DNA from: Falsiroseomonas sp051860665
GTDB lineage: Bacteria > Pseudomonadota > Alphaproteobacteria > Acetobacterales > Acetobacteraceae
Direction of reading: 5' to 3'
DNA: 64,000 bases
NCBI RefSeq assembly: GCF_051860665.1
Contig: NZ_JBHYDM010000003.1
Location: forward strand, 297,521 to 361,520
Shown here: one piece after another, positions 26,485-35,345 of the stretch
How positions within the stretch are numbered: the first letter of the stretch is position 1
How the letters are laid out: each line of letters opens with the position of its first letter
Translations under genes and position numbers: made by a program
The notes under the pieces: model-generated
Databases searched by the model: none
Told to the model about the DNA's origin: nothing
The model's input: the letters and a program-made list of their open reading frames with translations, nothing else

Positions 26485-27408
26485 ATGTCGCTGACGCTGC
26501 TGCTCGTGCAGGGCCTGAACGGGCTGCAGCTCGGCATCCTGCTGTTCCTGGTGGCCGCCGGGCTGACGCTGGTCTTCGGGGTGATGGATTTCATCAACCT
26601 GGCGCATGGCGTGCAGTATATGCTCGGCGCCTACTTTGCGGCGTTCCTCGCCAGCCAGACCGGCAGCTTCTGGCTGGCGCTGCTGCTGGCGCTGCCGGCG
26701 ACCCTGCTGGTCGGGCTGGTGCTGGAATTCCTGGTCTTCCGGCATCTCTATGACCGCGACCACATGGCGCAGGTGCTGGCCACCTTCGGGGTGATCCTGA
26801 TCCTGAACGAAGGGGTGAAACTGCTCTTCGGCCCGGCGCCGCTGCAGGTGCCGATGCCGGAGGCGCTGACCGGCGGCTTCCCGATCATGGACGGGCTGCT
26901 CTACCCGCATTACCGCCTGGCGATCATCGCCGGGGGCCTCGCCACCGCGGGCCTGCTCTGGTGGCTGGTGGAGCGCACGCGCGTCGGCATGCTGATCCGC
27001 GCGGGGGCCACCAATGCGCCGATGGTCGCCGCACTCGGCGTCGATATCCGCCGGCTCTTCATGCTGGTCTTCGGCTTCGGCGCCATGCTGGCGGGTTTCG
27101 CGGGGGTGATGGCGGCGCCGATCCTCTCGGTGGAGGCCGGCATGGGCGACAACCTGCTGATCCTCGCCTTCGTCGTCATCGTCATCGGCGGCATCGGCTC
27201 CATCCGCGGCGCCTTCATCGCGGCGCTGCTGGTGGGCACGGTGGAGACGCTGGGCCGCACCATGGCGCCGGACCTGATGCGGCTCTTCCTCGATCCCTCC
27301 GCCGCGCGGCAGGTGGGCGCGGCTCTGGCCTCCATGCTGATCTATATCGCCATGGCGGCGATCCTCGCCTTCCGGCCGGCGGGCCTGTTTCCGGTGCGCG
27401 CCTCCTGA
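26485..27408 (+). CDS. livH: branched-chain-amino-acid-type ABC transporter permease LivH
   Basis: Integral membrane protein of 307 residues with about eight hydrophobic segments, starting MSLTLLLVQGLNGLQLGILL. It has the LivH signature GLTLVFGVMDFINLAHG and the cytoplasmic coupling-loop region EAGMGDNLLILAFVVIVIGG. It follows the binding-protein gene by 13 bases and overlaps livM by one base (TGATG). It forms the translocation pore together with LivM. Confidence 0.93.
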   Translation: MSLTLLLVQGLNGLQLGILLFLVAAGLTLVFGVMDFINLAHGVQYMLGAYFAAFLASQTGSFWLALLLALPATLLVGLVLEFLVFRHLYDRDHMAQVLATFGVILILNEGVKLLFGPAPLQVPMPEALTGGFPIMDGLLYPHYRLAIIAGGLATAGLLWWLVERTRVGMLIRAGATNAPMVAALGVDIRRLFMLVFGFGAMLAGFAGVMAAPILSVEAGMGDNLLILAFVVIVIGGIGSIRGAFIAALLVGTVETLGRTMAPDLMRLFLDPSAARQVGAALASMLIYIAMAAILAFRPAGLFPVRAS

Positions 27409-28355
27409 TGGGTTTCCTGCGGAAGGAGGCGCCGGCGCTGCTGCTGCTGGCCGCCCTCGGCCTCGCGCCCTTCGTGGGATTCGGCGAGGGCTATATCCTT
27501 ACTTTGCTGGCGCGCGCCATGATCCTGGCCATGGCCGCCGTCTCGCTCTCCTTCCTCGTCGGCGGCGCCGGGCTGGTCTCGCTCGGCCATGCGGCGATGC
27601 TGGGCTTCGGCGCCTATGCGGTGGTGATCCTGGACGACCGCCAGATCGTCGATGCCGCGGTGGTTCTGCCGGTCGCGATCCTCGCCGCCGCCGGCTTCGC
27701 GCTGGTCACCGGTGCGGTCGCCATCCGCACCAGCGGCGTGCATTTCATCATGATCACGCTCGCCTTCGGGCAGATGGCCTTCTTCACGGCCAGCTCGCTC
27801 TCCGGCTATGGCGGCGATGATGGCTACACGCTTTATGCGCGCAGCGAGGTGGCCGGCACGCGCATCCTTTCGGATCGCCTGGTCTTCCACTTCGTCTGCC
27901 TCGGCGCGCTGACGGCCAGCTGGCTGCTCTGCCGCATGCTGCTCGCCTCCCGCTTCGGCCGGGTGCTGCGGGCGGTGCGGGGCAATCCGATGCGGGCGCA
28001 GGCGCTGGGCTTCGCGCCCTATCCCTATCGCCTGACCGCCTATGTCATTGCGGGGGCCATCGGCGGCGCGGCCGGCTTCCTCTTTGCCAATGCCACCGAA
28101 TTCGTCGCCCCCGCCTATATCTCCTGGCAGCGATCCGGCGAGCTGCTGTTCATGGTGATCCTCGGCGGCATCTCGGGCCTGCATGGCGCGCTGCTCGGCG
28201 CGCTCGGCTTCGTGCTGCTGGAGGAGTGGCTGTCGCATCAATGGGAGCATTGGCGCCTGGTCTTCGGCGTGCTGCTGATCCTGGCCGTGCTCTTCCTGCC
28301 GGGCGGGCTGGCGGGCCTGCCGGCGCAGATCGGCCGGGTGCTGCGCCGTGGCTGA
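27408..28355 (+). CDS. livM: branched-chain-amino-acid-type ABC transporter permease LivM
   Basis: Integral membrane protein of 315 residues with eight to nine hydrophobic segments. Family blocks are LSFLVGGAGLVSLGHAAMLG, TSGVHFIMITLAFGQM and the coupling-loop region near GRVLRAVRGNPMRAQALGF. The start shares one base with the livH stop, and the end overlaps livG by eight bases, so translation of the set is tightly coupled. Confidence 0.93.
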   Translation: MGFLRKEAPALLLLAALGLAPFVGFGEGYILTLLARAMILAMAAVSLSFLVGGAGLVSLGHAAMLGFGAYAVVILDDRQIVDAAVVLPVAILAAAGFALVTGAVAIRTSGVHFIMITLAFGQMAFFTASSLSGYGGDDGYTLYARSEVAGTRILSDRLVFHFVCLGALTASWLLCRMLLASRFGRVLRAVRGNPMRAQALGFAPYPYRLTAYVIAGAIGGAAGFLFANATEFVAPAYISWQRSGELLFMVILGGISGLHGALLGALGFVLLEEWLSHQWEHWRLVFGVLLILAVLFLPGGLAGLPAQIGRVLRRG

Positions 28356-29121
28356 GGCCGTGCTCTCCCTGCGCGGCCTGCGCAAGCGGTTCGGCGCGCT
28401 GACCGTGACCGATGACGTCTCGCTCGACGTCGCGCCGGGCGAGATCCACGCCATCATCGGCCCGAACGGCGCCGGCAAGACCACGCTGATCAACGAGGTC
28501 AGCGGCGTGCTGCCGATCGATTCCGGCCGCATCCTGTTCGGCGGCCGCGACGTCACCGGCCTGCCGCTGCATCGCCGCGCGCGCCTCGGCCTGGCGCGGT
28601 CCTTCCAGATCACCTCGATCATCCCGGACTTTTCCGCGGTCGAGAATGTCGCGCTCGCCGTGCAGGCGGGCGATGGCACCTCCTTCCGTTTCTTCCGCCC
28701 CGCCGCGACGGAGCGCCGGCTGAATGCGGCGGCCCTGGCGGCGCTGGAGCAGGTGGGCCTCGCCCATCGGGCCGCGACGCCGGCCGGCGCCATGAGCCAT
28801 GGCGAGAAGCGCCAGCTGGAGCTTGCCATCGCACTGGCCACCCAACCCCGCCTGCTGCTGCTGGATGAGCCGCTGGCCGGCGCCGGGCCGGAGGAGACGG
28901 AACGGCTGGTGGCGCTGCTGCGGTCCTTCCGCGGCCGCTACACCATCGTGCTGGTGGAACACGACATGCAGGCGGTCTTCGCGCTGGCGGACCGCATCTC
29001 CGTCCTCGTCTATGGCCGCCTGATCGCCACCGGGGGCCCCGACCAGATCCGCGAGAACCCGGAGGTCCGCGCCGCCTATCTCGGCGAGGACGATATCCCC
29101 CTGATGGCCGCACCATGCTGA
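28348..29121 (+). CDS. livG: branched-chain-amino-acid-type ABC transporter ATPase LivG
   Basis: ABC ATPase of 257 residues. Walker A is GPNGAGKTT, the signature loop is the variant MSHGEKRQLELA in place of LSGGQ, Walker B is LLLLDEPLAG and the switch His is in LVEHDM. The start is a GTG inside the end of livM, and the last bases overlap livF. LivG and LivF form the heterodimeric motor of the transporter. Confidence 0.93.
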   Translation: MAEAVLSLRGLRKRFGALTVTDDVSLDVAPGEIHAIIGPNGAGKTTLINEVSGVLPIDSGRILFGGRDVTGLPLHRRARLGLARSFQITSIIPDFSAVENVALAVQAGDGTSFRFFRPAATERRLNAAALAALEQVGLAHRAATPAGAMSHGEKRQLELAIALATQPRLLLLDEPLAGAGPEETERLVALLRSFRGRYTIVLVEHDMQAVFALADRISVLVYGRLIATGGPDQIRENPEVRAAYLGEDDIPLMAAPC

Positions 29122-29831
29122 GGCTCGAATCCCTCACCGCCGGCTATGGCGGCAGCCAGGTGCTGTTCGGCCTGGATCTCGAGATCGGGGCGGGCCAGGT
29201 GGTGACCCTGCTCGGACGCAACGGCATGGGCAAGACCACCACGGTGCGCGCCATCATGGGGCTGCTGCCGAGCGTCGGCGGCCGCATCTGGGGCGGGGAG
29301 ATCGTGCTGGACAACCGCGCGGTGGCCGGCCTGCCGGCGCATCGCCTGGCGCAGCAGGGCCTGGGCCTGGTGCCGGAAGGCCGCCAGGTCTTCCCGACCC
29401 TGACGGTGGAGGAGAATCTGCTGGCCACCGCCGCGCATCGCGGCCCCGGCGCGCCGCGCTGGACGCTGCCCGCCGTCTACGACTTCTTCCCCCGCCTGCG
29501 CGAACGCCGCCGCAACCCCGGCGCCAAACTCTCGGGCGGCGAGCAGCAGATGGTGGCGATCGGCCGCGCGCTGATGACGAATCCCCGCCTGCTGATCCTG
29601 GACGAGGCGACGGAGGGCCTGGCGCCGCTGATCCGCGCCGAGATCTGGTCCGTGCTGGCGCAACTCAAGGCGGAGGGCCAGGCGATCCTGCTGATCGACA
29701 AGAACCTCGCCGCCGTCTCCCGCCTCGCCGACCGGCATGTGGTGATCGAGAAGGGCCGCACCGTCTGGACCGGCACCAGCGCGGAGCTGGAGGCAACGCC
29801 GGCGGTGCGGGACACCTACCTGCACCTGTAA
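29115..29831 (+). CDS. livF: branched-chain-amino-acid-type ABC transporter ATPase LivF
   Basis: ABC ATPase of 238 residues. Walker A is GRNGMGKTT, the signature loop is LSGGEQQM and Walker B is LLILDEATEG. The segment after Walker B reads LLIDKNLAAVSRLADRHVVI, where the usual switch His is replaced (DKN), as is common in LivF proteins. Last gene of the operon; it converges on a small secreted protein gene 20 bases away with no obvious terminator between them. Confidence 0.93.
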   Translation: MLRLESLTAGYGGSQVLFGLDLEIGAGQVVTLLGRNGMGKTTTVRAIMGLLPSVGGRIWGGEIVLDNRAVAGLPAHRLAQQGLGLVPEGRQVFPTLTVEENLLATAAHRGPGAPRWTLPAVYDFFPRLRERRRNPGAKLSGGEQQMVAIGRALMTNPRLLILDEATEGLAPLIRAEIWSVLAQLKAEGQAILLIDKNLAAVSRLADRHVVIEKGRTVWTGTSAELEATPAVRDTYLHL

Positions 29832-29851
29832 AGCGGACCGCCCCGCCGCAG

Positions 29852-30235
29852 TCAGCCGCAGAACCAGCGCACCCGGTCCAGCACGGCCTCGGCATCCGGC
29901 GCCGTCGCACCATGCGGCATCCTGATCGTCAGCAGGTTCAACGGCATCGCCTGGCTGGAGATGGTGACCTGGCCACCGCCGGTGCGCCCCACGGGAAAGC
30001 CGCCGGGGACGTCGAACATCATGATCCGCACCCCGATGTTCCGGACGTAGCGGTTCATGACGTTGGCGTAATAGGTTACGTCGATCCCCTCCGGGGTGCC
30101 CTGCTGGACGCTCCAACCCGCGAAGACAACCAGCATGCCGCTGCAGACGGTTCTCGACGGCTGCGCCTTGGCCGGCAGGCTTGCGCCGAGCGCCAGCAGA
30201 AGGCCGGCCAGCGCGGCTCTCAGGGGGAATGACAT
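29852..30235 (-). CDS. small secreted protein of unknown function
   Basis: Hypothetical protein of 127 residues. A clear signal peptide (MSFPLRAALAGLLLALGASL, cleavage near PAKAQ) leads a mature chain of about 100 residues with one Cys near each end (TVCSGM and RWFCG), suggesting a disulfide that closes the domain. The ATG follows an AAAGGAAG site. I do not recognise a family. It is convergent with livF and lies upstream of nothing that suggests a role. Confidence 0.7.
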   Translation of the reverse strand: MSFPLRAALAGLLLALGASLPAKAQPSRTVCSGMLVVFAGWSVQQGTPEGIDVTYYANVMNRYVRNIGVRIMMFDVPGGFPVGRTGGGQVTISSQAMPLNLLTIRMPHGATAPDAEAVLDRVRWFCG

Positions 30236-30333
30236 TGTGCTTCCTTTATCGCTGGCCTGACTATCGGCCGCGGCGAAGGGGGGGTCCAGCAGGCGCTGCC
30301 AATGCCGGGGATTGGCGGAGCCTTGGCCCCGCC

Positions 30334-31230
30334 TCACCGCCCGCCGAATTCCGCCGGCAGCACCTGCGCCAGGTGGTCGAACACCGCGCGGAAGCGGCGG
30401 CCCTGGCGCACATCGGCATGCGCCACCAGCCACACGGCCTGGCGCGGCGCGAAGTGCGCCTGCATCAGCCGTCGCAGCCCCGCGCGCTCCCCCAGCCGGA
30501 CCTGCATGATGCCGATGCCGAGCCCGGCGCGCACCGCCGCGTGCTGGCCCACCATGCTGTCGGAGCGATAGACCACCCGCCAGCTTTCGACCGGCAAGGC
30601 CAGCCGTTCCGCCACGCGGCGGGCGAAGGGGTCGCGGTCGAAGCCCACCATGCGGTGCTGCGCCAGTTCGGCCAGCGTCTGCGGCTCACCGTATCGGGCC
30701 AGATAGTCCTCCTGCGCGAAGATGCCGAGTTCCATGGTGCCGACCTGGCGTGCCACCAGGTCCGGCTGTTCCGGCCGCGCGAAGCGGATGGCGATATCGG
30801 CGTCGCGCCGCAGCAGGTTCTCCACCTGGCTGCTGGCCAGCATCTCGATGGTGATGTCGGGATTCGCCTCCATGAAGGGCCGCAGCAGCACGGGCAGTCG
30901 CTCCACGCCAAAGGGCTCGCTGGTGGTGATGCGCACCGGGCCACTGGGCGCATCCAGCTTGCCGGCCATGGCGATGGCCAGCGCCTGGGCCGCCTGCTCC
31001 AGGCCCAGCGCATGGTCGAACAGCGCCTGGGCGCGGTCGGTCGGGCGCAGGCCCTGCGGCGTGCGATCGAACAGCGCCTCCCCCACCGCCTCCTCCAGCG
31101 TGCGGATCTGCCGGCCGACGGTGGGCTGGGTGAGCTTCAGCTGGATCGCGGCGGCGGAGAGGCTGCCGGTCCGCATCACCACGACGAAGGCCTGCAGCAG
31201 GCTCCAATCCAGCGGCGCAGGGGGGGTCAT
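30334..31230 (-). CDS. LysR-family transcriptional regulator
   Basis: DNA-binding regulator of 298 residues. The N-terminal winged helix spans about residues 8-65 (LDWSLLQAFVVVMRTGSLSA, then LTQPTVGRQIRTLEE) and the rest is a LysR ligand-binding domain. Starts at 31230 and 31242 are both possible; the former has better spacing. It is divergent from a small secreted protein gene, the usual arrangement for a LysR target. A short GCCAAT/ATTGGC hairpin lies downstream at 30299-30317. Confidence 0.88.
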   Translation of the reverse strand: MTPPAPLDWSLLQAFVVVMRTGSLSAAAIQLKLTQPTVGRQIRTLEEAVGEALFDRTPQGLRPTDRAQALFDHALGLEQAAQALAIAMAGKLDAPSGPVRITTSEPFGVERLPVLLRPFMEANPDITIEMLASSQVENLLRRDADIAIRFARPEQPDLVARQVGTMELGIFAQEDYLARYGEPQTLAELAQHRMVGFDRDPFARRVAERLALPVESWRVVYRSDSMVGQHAAVRAGLGIGIMQVRLGERAGLRRLMQAHFAPRQAVWLVAHADVRQGRRFRAVFDHLAQVLPAEFGGR

Positions 31231-31359
31231 GGCCCCATGCATTTCCGCATGCCGGGCGAACGACAATGGGCAATCCCGCGGAACGACGGCGGGCGGCATC
31301 TTCCCGTCACCGGCAGCGACATCGGGTCGCTCGCCCCACCAACAGGAAAGACCGCTTCC

Positions 31360-31683
31360 ATGAGCACCACCCTCCGCAGCCTTCTCGCCGCCACCGCCCT
31401 GCTGGCCGGCCTGTCCAGCCAGGGCGCCTTCGCCCAGGACATGTACCCCCGCACCATCGGCTCCGGCGAGAGCGCCGAGATCGTCTACGGCCCCGGCCCG
31501 CAGGGCAATATCCTCGGCGGCGGCGCCGTCGCGGTGCGGCAGGTGACCGGCAGCGAGGCCATCGTGACCTATCTGGATGACCAGTTCGTGCAGCGCGCCC
31601 AGCCCGGCCAGGTGGCCGTGGTGATCAGCCGCGGCGAGAACACCCAGCGCGTCGAGCTGCCCGCCGCCAGCCCGCGCAGCTGA
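31360..31683 (+). CDS. small secreted protein divergent from the LysR gene
   Basis: Hypothetical protein of 107 residues. A signal peptide (MSTTLRSLLAATALLAGLSS, cleavage near GAFAQD) is followed by a short Gly-rich beta-type domain (YGPGPQGNILGGGAVAVRQV). The ATG has an AGGAAAG site. I do not recognise the family. Position opposite the LysR gene, 129 bp away, makes it the likely target of that regulator. Confidence 0.7.
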   Translation: MSTTLRSLLAATALLAGLSSQGAFAQDMYPRTIGSGESAEIVYGPGPQGNILGGGAVAVRQVTGSEAIVTYLDDQFVQRAQPGQVAVVISRGENTQRVELPAASPRS

Positions 31684-31707
31684 TGCCGGCCAATCCCGCG
31701 GGCGGCG

Positions 31708-34011
31708 CTAAACGACCGCCCGCGGCGCATGGCTCGCCGGCCGTGCCTTCAGCTTCAGCTCCCGCAGCTCCGCCTGGTCCTTCGCCGCATTGCGCAGCGC
31801 GGCGTCCTGGCCCCAGCGGTATTGCGGCGGGCAGGCGACATCCCGCACGCCATAAGCTGCCGCGGCATGCAGGGTGAAGAAGGGGTCCGTCAGATGCGGG
31901 CGCCCCAGCGCCACCAGGTCCGCGCGCCCAGCGGCGATGATGGTGTTCACCTGGTCCGCGCTGGTGATATTGCCCACGCACATCACGGCCACCCCCGCCT
32001 CGTTGCGGATCATGTCCGCCCAGGGCAGCTGGAACATGCGGCCATAGACCGGGCTGGCATCGGCCACCGTCTGGCCGGTGGAGACATCCACCAGATCCAC
32101 GCCGGCGGCGACGAAGGCGCGCGCGATGGCGAGGCAATCCGCCTCCGTGAGCCCGCCCTCCGCCCAGTCGGTGGCGGAGATGCGCACCGACATCGGCTTC
32201 CCGGCCGGCCATACGGCGCGAAGTGCGGCGAAGACTTCCAGCGGATAGCGCAGGCGGTTCTCGATCGGGCCGCCATATTCATCCGTGCGCGCATTGGTCA
32301 GCGGCGAGAGGAAGCTGGCGAGCAGATAGCCGTGGGCGCAATGCAGCTCCAGCATATCGAAGCCGCAGGCGAGGCCGCGTTCGGCCGCGGCGACGAAATC
32401 CGCCTTCACCTGATCCATGTTGTCCCGCGTCATCTCGCGCGGCACCTGGCTGTGCTTGTAGTAGGGGATGGGGCTGGCGGAGAGGATCGGCCAGGCGCCG
32501 GCCTCCAGCGGCTGGTCCATGCCTTCCCACATCAGCTTCGTCGCGCCCTTGCGGCCGGCATGGCCCAGCTGGAGGCAGATTTTTGCGGCGGAGGTCGCAT
32601 GCACCAGATCGACGATGCGGGTCCAGGCCGCCTGCTGCGCGTCGTTCCACAGGCCGGCGCAACCCGGCGTGATGCGCGCCTCCGGTGAGACGCAGGTCAT
32701 CTCCGTGAAGACCAGCCCGGCGCCGCCCATGGCCCGCGCGCCGTAATGCGCCAGGTGAAAATCGCCGGGCAGGCCGTTCTGCGCCGAGTACATGCACATG
32801 GGCGAGACGACGACGCGGTTCGCCAGCGTCATGTCGCGCAGGGCCAGCGGCTGGAACATCGGCGGGCGCTTCGGATCGCCGCCCACCTCCTCCGCCACCG
32901 CGCGCTGCGTCTCCGCCACGAAATCCGGTGCGCGCAGCGCCAGGTTGTCCCAGGTGATGGCCTTGCTGCGCGTCATCACGCCGAAGGCGAAGCGGGTGGG
33001 GGAGAAGTCCCAGAAGCGCTTCACATGCTCGAACCAGACGAGCGAGACATTGGCGGCGTGCTGCGTCTTCTCCACATCCTCCCGCCGCCCGGTCTCGAAG
33101 GCATGCAGCGCGCTGGCAACGCTTTGCTCCGCCAGGAAGGACTGGTGCAGCGCGATGGCATCCTCCATGGCCAGCTTGGTGCCGGAGCCGATGGAGAAAT
33201 GCGCACTGGCCTTGGCATCCCCCAGCAGCACCACATTGCCGCGCACCCAGCGGGCGCATTTGATGGTGGGGAAGCGGCGCCACTGGCTGCGGTTGGTGAT
33301 CAGGCGGTGGCCCTGCAATTCCTCGGCGAAGACGCCTTCGAGGAAGGCCGCACTCTGGGCCTCATCCATCCCGTCCAGGCCGGCCTTGGCGAAAGTCTCA
33401 GGATCGGTCTCCAGCACCCAGGTGCTGGCACCGGCCTCGTACTGGTAGCAATGGGCGATGAAGATGCCGTGCGGCGTTTCCTTGAAGAAGAAGGTGAAGG
33501 CGTCGAAGGGCCGGGTGCTGCCCATCCAGGCGAAGCGGTTGGGGCGGAGGTCCACCTCGGGCCGAAAGTGCTCGGCGAAGCGCTCGCGGATGGGGGAGTT
33601 GATGCCATCGGCGGCGACGATCAGGTCCGCATCCGGGAAATCCTCGGGCGTGGCCTCCCGTCGGAATTCCAGCTCCACGCCCAGTTCGCGCGCGCGCGCG
33701 GCCAGCAGCATCAGCAAGGTGCGGCGCGAGCAGCCGCAAAAGCCGTTGCCGCCGACGCGGTGTTCCTGGCCCTTGGCGACGATCGCGATGTCGTCCCAAT
33801 AGGCAAAGCTTTCGGTGATGGCGCGGTAGCTCGGCTCGTCGGCCTGCTTGAAGGCGTCCAGCGTGGCGTCGCTGAAGACCACGCCGAAGCCGAAGGTATC
33901 CTCGGCCTGGTTGCGTTCCACCACGGTGATGCGGGAGTCTGGAAAATCCCGCTTCATCAGGATGGCGAAATACAGCCCCGCCGGGCCGCCACCGATCACC
34001 GCGATCCGCAT
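31708..34011 (-). CDS. bifunctional aryl-CoA monooxygenase/reductase (2-aminobenzoyl-CoA or salicylyl-CoA type)
   Basis: Flavoprotein of 767 residues with two domains. Residues 1 to about 375 are an FAD monooxygenase of the hydroxylase type: RIAVIGGGPAGLYFAILMKR, a central VVERNQAEDTFGFGVVFSD and the GD motif VVLLGDAKASAHFS. Residues from about 390 on are an old-yellow-enzyme FMN reductase: MFQPLALRDMTLANRVVVSP, LQLGHAGRKG and HCAHGYLLASFLSPLTN. The fusion matches 2-aminobenzoyl-CoA monooxygenase/reductase and salicylyl-CoA 5-hydroxylase homologues. Neighbours favour the 2-aminobenzoate pathway. A GTG one codon upstream is an alternative start. Divergent from the rest of the cluster. Confidence 0.88.
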   Translation of the reverse strand: MRIAVIGGGPAGLYFAILMKRDFPDSRITVVERNQAEDTFGFGVVFSDATLDAFKQADEPSYRAITESFAYWDDIAIVAKGQEHRVGGNGFCGCSRRTLLMLLAARARELGVELEFRREATPEDFPDADLIVAADGINSPIRERFAEHFRPEVDLRPNRFAWMGSTRPFDAFTFFFKETPHGIFIAHCYQYEAGASTWVLETDPETFAKAGLDGMDEAQSAAFLEGVFAEELQGHRLITNRSQWRRFPTIKCARWVRGNVVLLGDAKASAHFSIGSGTKLAMEDAIALHQSFLAEQSVASALHAFETGRREDVEKTQHAANVSLVWFEHVKRFWDFSPTRFAFGVMTRSKAITWDNLALRAPDFVAETQRAVAEEVGGDPKRPPMFQPLALRDMTLANRVVVSPMCMYSAQNGLPGDFHLAHYGARAMGGAGLVFTEMTCVSPEARITPGCAGLWNDAQQAAWTRIVDLVHATSAAKICLQLGHAGRKGATKLMWEGMDQPLEAGAWPILSASPIPYYKHSQVPREMTRDNMDQVKADFVAAAERGLACGFDMLELHCAHGYLLASFLSPLTNARTDEYGGPIENRLRYPLEVFAALRAVWPAGKPMSVRISATDWAEGGLTEADCLAIARAFVAAGVDLVDVSTGQTVADASPVYGRMFQLPWADMIRNEAGVAVMCVGNITSADQVNTIIAAGRADLVALGRPHLTDPFFTLHAAAAYGVRDVACPPQYRWGQDAALRNAAKDQAELRELKLKARPASHAPRAVV

Positions 34012-34043
34012 CACCTCGGCCCCCTGGTCGCTTCGTGGAATAG

Positions 34044-34058
34044 TTTAGGCTTCAAGCA
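34044..34058. promoter_or_regulatory. likely MarR operator, copy 1
   Basis: TTTAGGCTTCAAGCA, repeated exactly at 34100-34114. It contains the short palindrome GCTTCAAGC. It lies 33 bases upstream of the monooxygenase start in the divergent promoter region of a cluster that encodes its own MarR regulator. Confidence 0.6.
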
Positions 34059-34099
34059 ATGAGGGTTCAACCGGATGTTGCGCAAGGTTCCGGGGATGT

Positions 34100-34114
34100 T
34101 TTAGGCTTCAAGCA
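34100..34114. promoter_or_regulatory. likely MarR operator, copy 2
   Basis: Second exact copy of the 15-bp element, 56 bp from the first. It ends two bases before the SDR start codon, so a bound regulator would sit on the ribosome site or start of transcription. This also implies a very short or absent leader on that transcript. Confidence 0.6.
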
Positions 34115-34116
34115 TC

Positions 34117-34851
34117 ATGCAGGCAGGCACCATCCAGGGCAGGACGGCATTGGTGACCGGCGGCGGCAGCGGCATCGGCGCCGCCTGCGCCGCGGCGCTT
34201 ACGGCGGCCGGTGCGCGGGTGACGGTGCTGGGGCGGCGGGAGGCACCGCTGCGGGCGCGGGTGGCGGAGGGCGATGCCGCGGACCACATCGCGGCCGATA
34301 TCAACGCCCTGCCGGCGCTGCCGCGCTTCGACATCCTGCTGCATGCCGCGGGTGCCGCCGAAAGCGCGCCCTTCCTGAAATCCGACGCCGCGCTGTTCGA
34401 GCGGATGTGGCGCGTGAACCTGATGGGCGCCGTCGCGGTGGCGCAGGCGGTGCTGCCGGGGATGATCGAGGCCGGCTTCGGCCGCGTGGTGATGGTGGCC
34501 TCCACCGCCAGCCTCAAGGGCTACCCCTATGTCACCGCCTATGCCGCGGCCAAGCACGGGCTGCTCGGCCTGGTGCGGTCCCTGGCGCAGGAAGTGGCGA
34601 CCAGGGGCGTGACGGTGAATGCCATCTGCCCCGGCTTCACCGAGACCGAGATCGTGGCGGAGTCCGTCGCCCGCATCATGGCGAAGACCGGTCGCGACGA
34701 GGCCGCGGCGCGCGCGGAACTGGCCAGGCACAATCCGCAGCGGCGCCTGGTGCAGCCGGCGGAAGTGGCGGCGGCCGCGCTGGCCCTCTGCTGGCCCGGC
34801 AGCGGCGCCATCAACGGCCAGGCCATCGCGGTGGACGGGGGCGAGACATGA
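34117..34851 (+). CDS. short-chain dehydrogenase/reductase of the aryl-CoA cluster
   Basis: NAD(P)-dependent oxidoreductase of 244 residues. The cofactor loop is TGGGSGIG and the catalytic set is Ser in VASTASLKG with Y-x3-K in YAAAK; the C-terminus INGQAIAVDGGET is typical of FabG-like SDRs. It probably oxidises the 3-hydroxyacyl-CoA formed by the neighbouring hydratase. No Shine-Dalgarno site is seen before the ATG because operator copy 2 occupies that position. It overlaps the MarR gene by four bases. Confidence 0.87.
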   Translation: MQAGTIQGRTALVTGGGSGIGAACAAALTAAGARVTVLGRREAPLRARVAEGDAADHIAADINALPALPRFDILLHAAGAAESAPFLKSDAALFERMWRVNLMGAVAVAQAVLPGMIEAGFGRVVMVASTASLKGYPYVTAYAAAKHGLLGLVRSLAQEVATRGVTVNAICPGFTETEIVAESVARIMAKTGRDEAAARAELARHNPQRRLVQPAEVAAAALALCWPGSGAINGQAIAVDGGET

Positions 34852-35345
34852 GCGTGGATGCCGAAACCGCCCTCGCCCATGCGCCCCCCGGCCACAAGGA
34901 CGAGCTGCGCCTCTGGCTGCGGCTGCTGACCTGCACCACGCTGATCGAGGGCGAGATCCGCAGCCGCCTGCGCCGGGATTTCGACACCACCCTGCCCCGC
35001 TTCGACCTGCTGGCCGCGCTGGACCGCGCGCCGGAAGGGCTTTCGCTGGGCGAGGTCTCCCGCCGCATGATGGTCAGCAACGGCAATGTCACCGGCCTCG
35101 CCGCGCGGCTGGAGGCCGAGGGGCTGATCGAGCGCCGCGCCCGCCCCGGCGATCGCCGCGCCCAGCTTTTGCGCCTGACGGCCAAGGGCCGCCGCGAATT
35201 CGCACGGCAATCCGCGGCGCATGAGGGCTGGATCGCGGAGCTGCTGGCCGGCGTGACGCCGGTGGAACGCGGCGCGCTGTTCCGGCTGCTCGGCCACACG
35301 AAAATCTCGGTCCGCAACGCCTTGCCGCCGGAGCCCAGCGCATGA
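34848..35345 (+). CDS. MarR-family regulator of the aryl-CoA cluster
   Basis: Winged-helix repressor of 165 residues. The DNA-recognition part reads LSLGEVSRRMMVSNGNVTGL and the wing ends ERRARPGDRRAQLLRLTAKG. Related regulators of aromatic-acid clusters are released from DNA by an aryl-CoA thioester; that ligand is inferred here. The 15-bp repeat at 34044 and 34100 is its likely operator. ATGA overlaps join it to the SDR gene before and the hydratase gene after. Confidence 0.88.
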   Translation: MSVDAETALAHAPPGHKDELRLWLRLLTCTTLIEGEIRSRLRRDFDTTLPRFDLLAALDRAPEGLSLGEVSRRMMVSNGNVTGLAARLEAEGLIERRARPGDRRAQLLRLTAKGRREFARQSAAHEGWIAELLAGVTPVERGALFRLLGHTKISVRNALPPEPSA

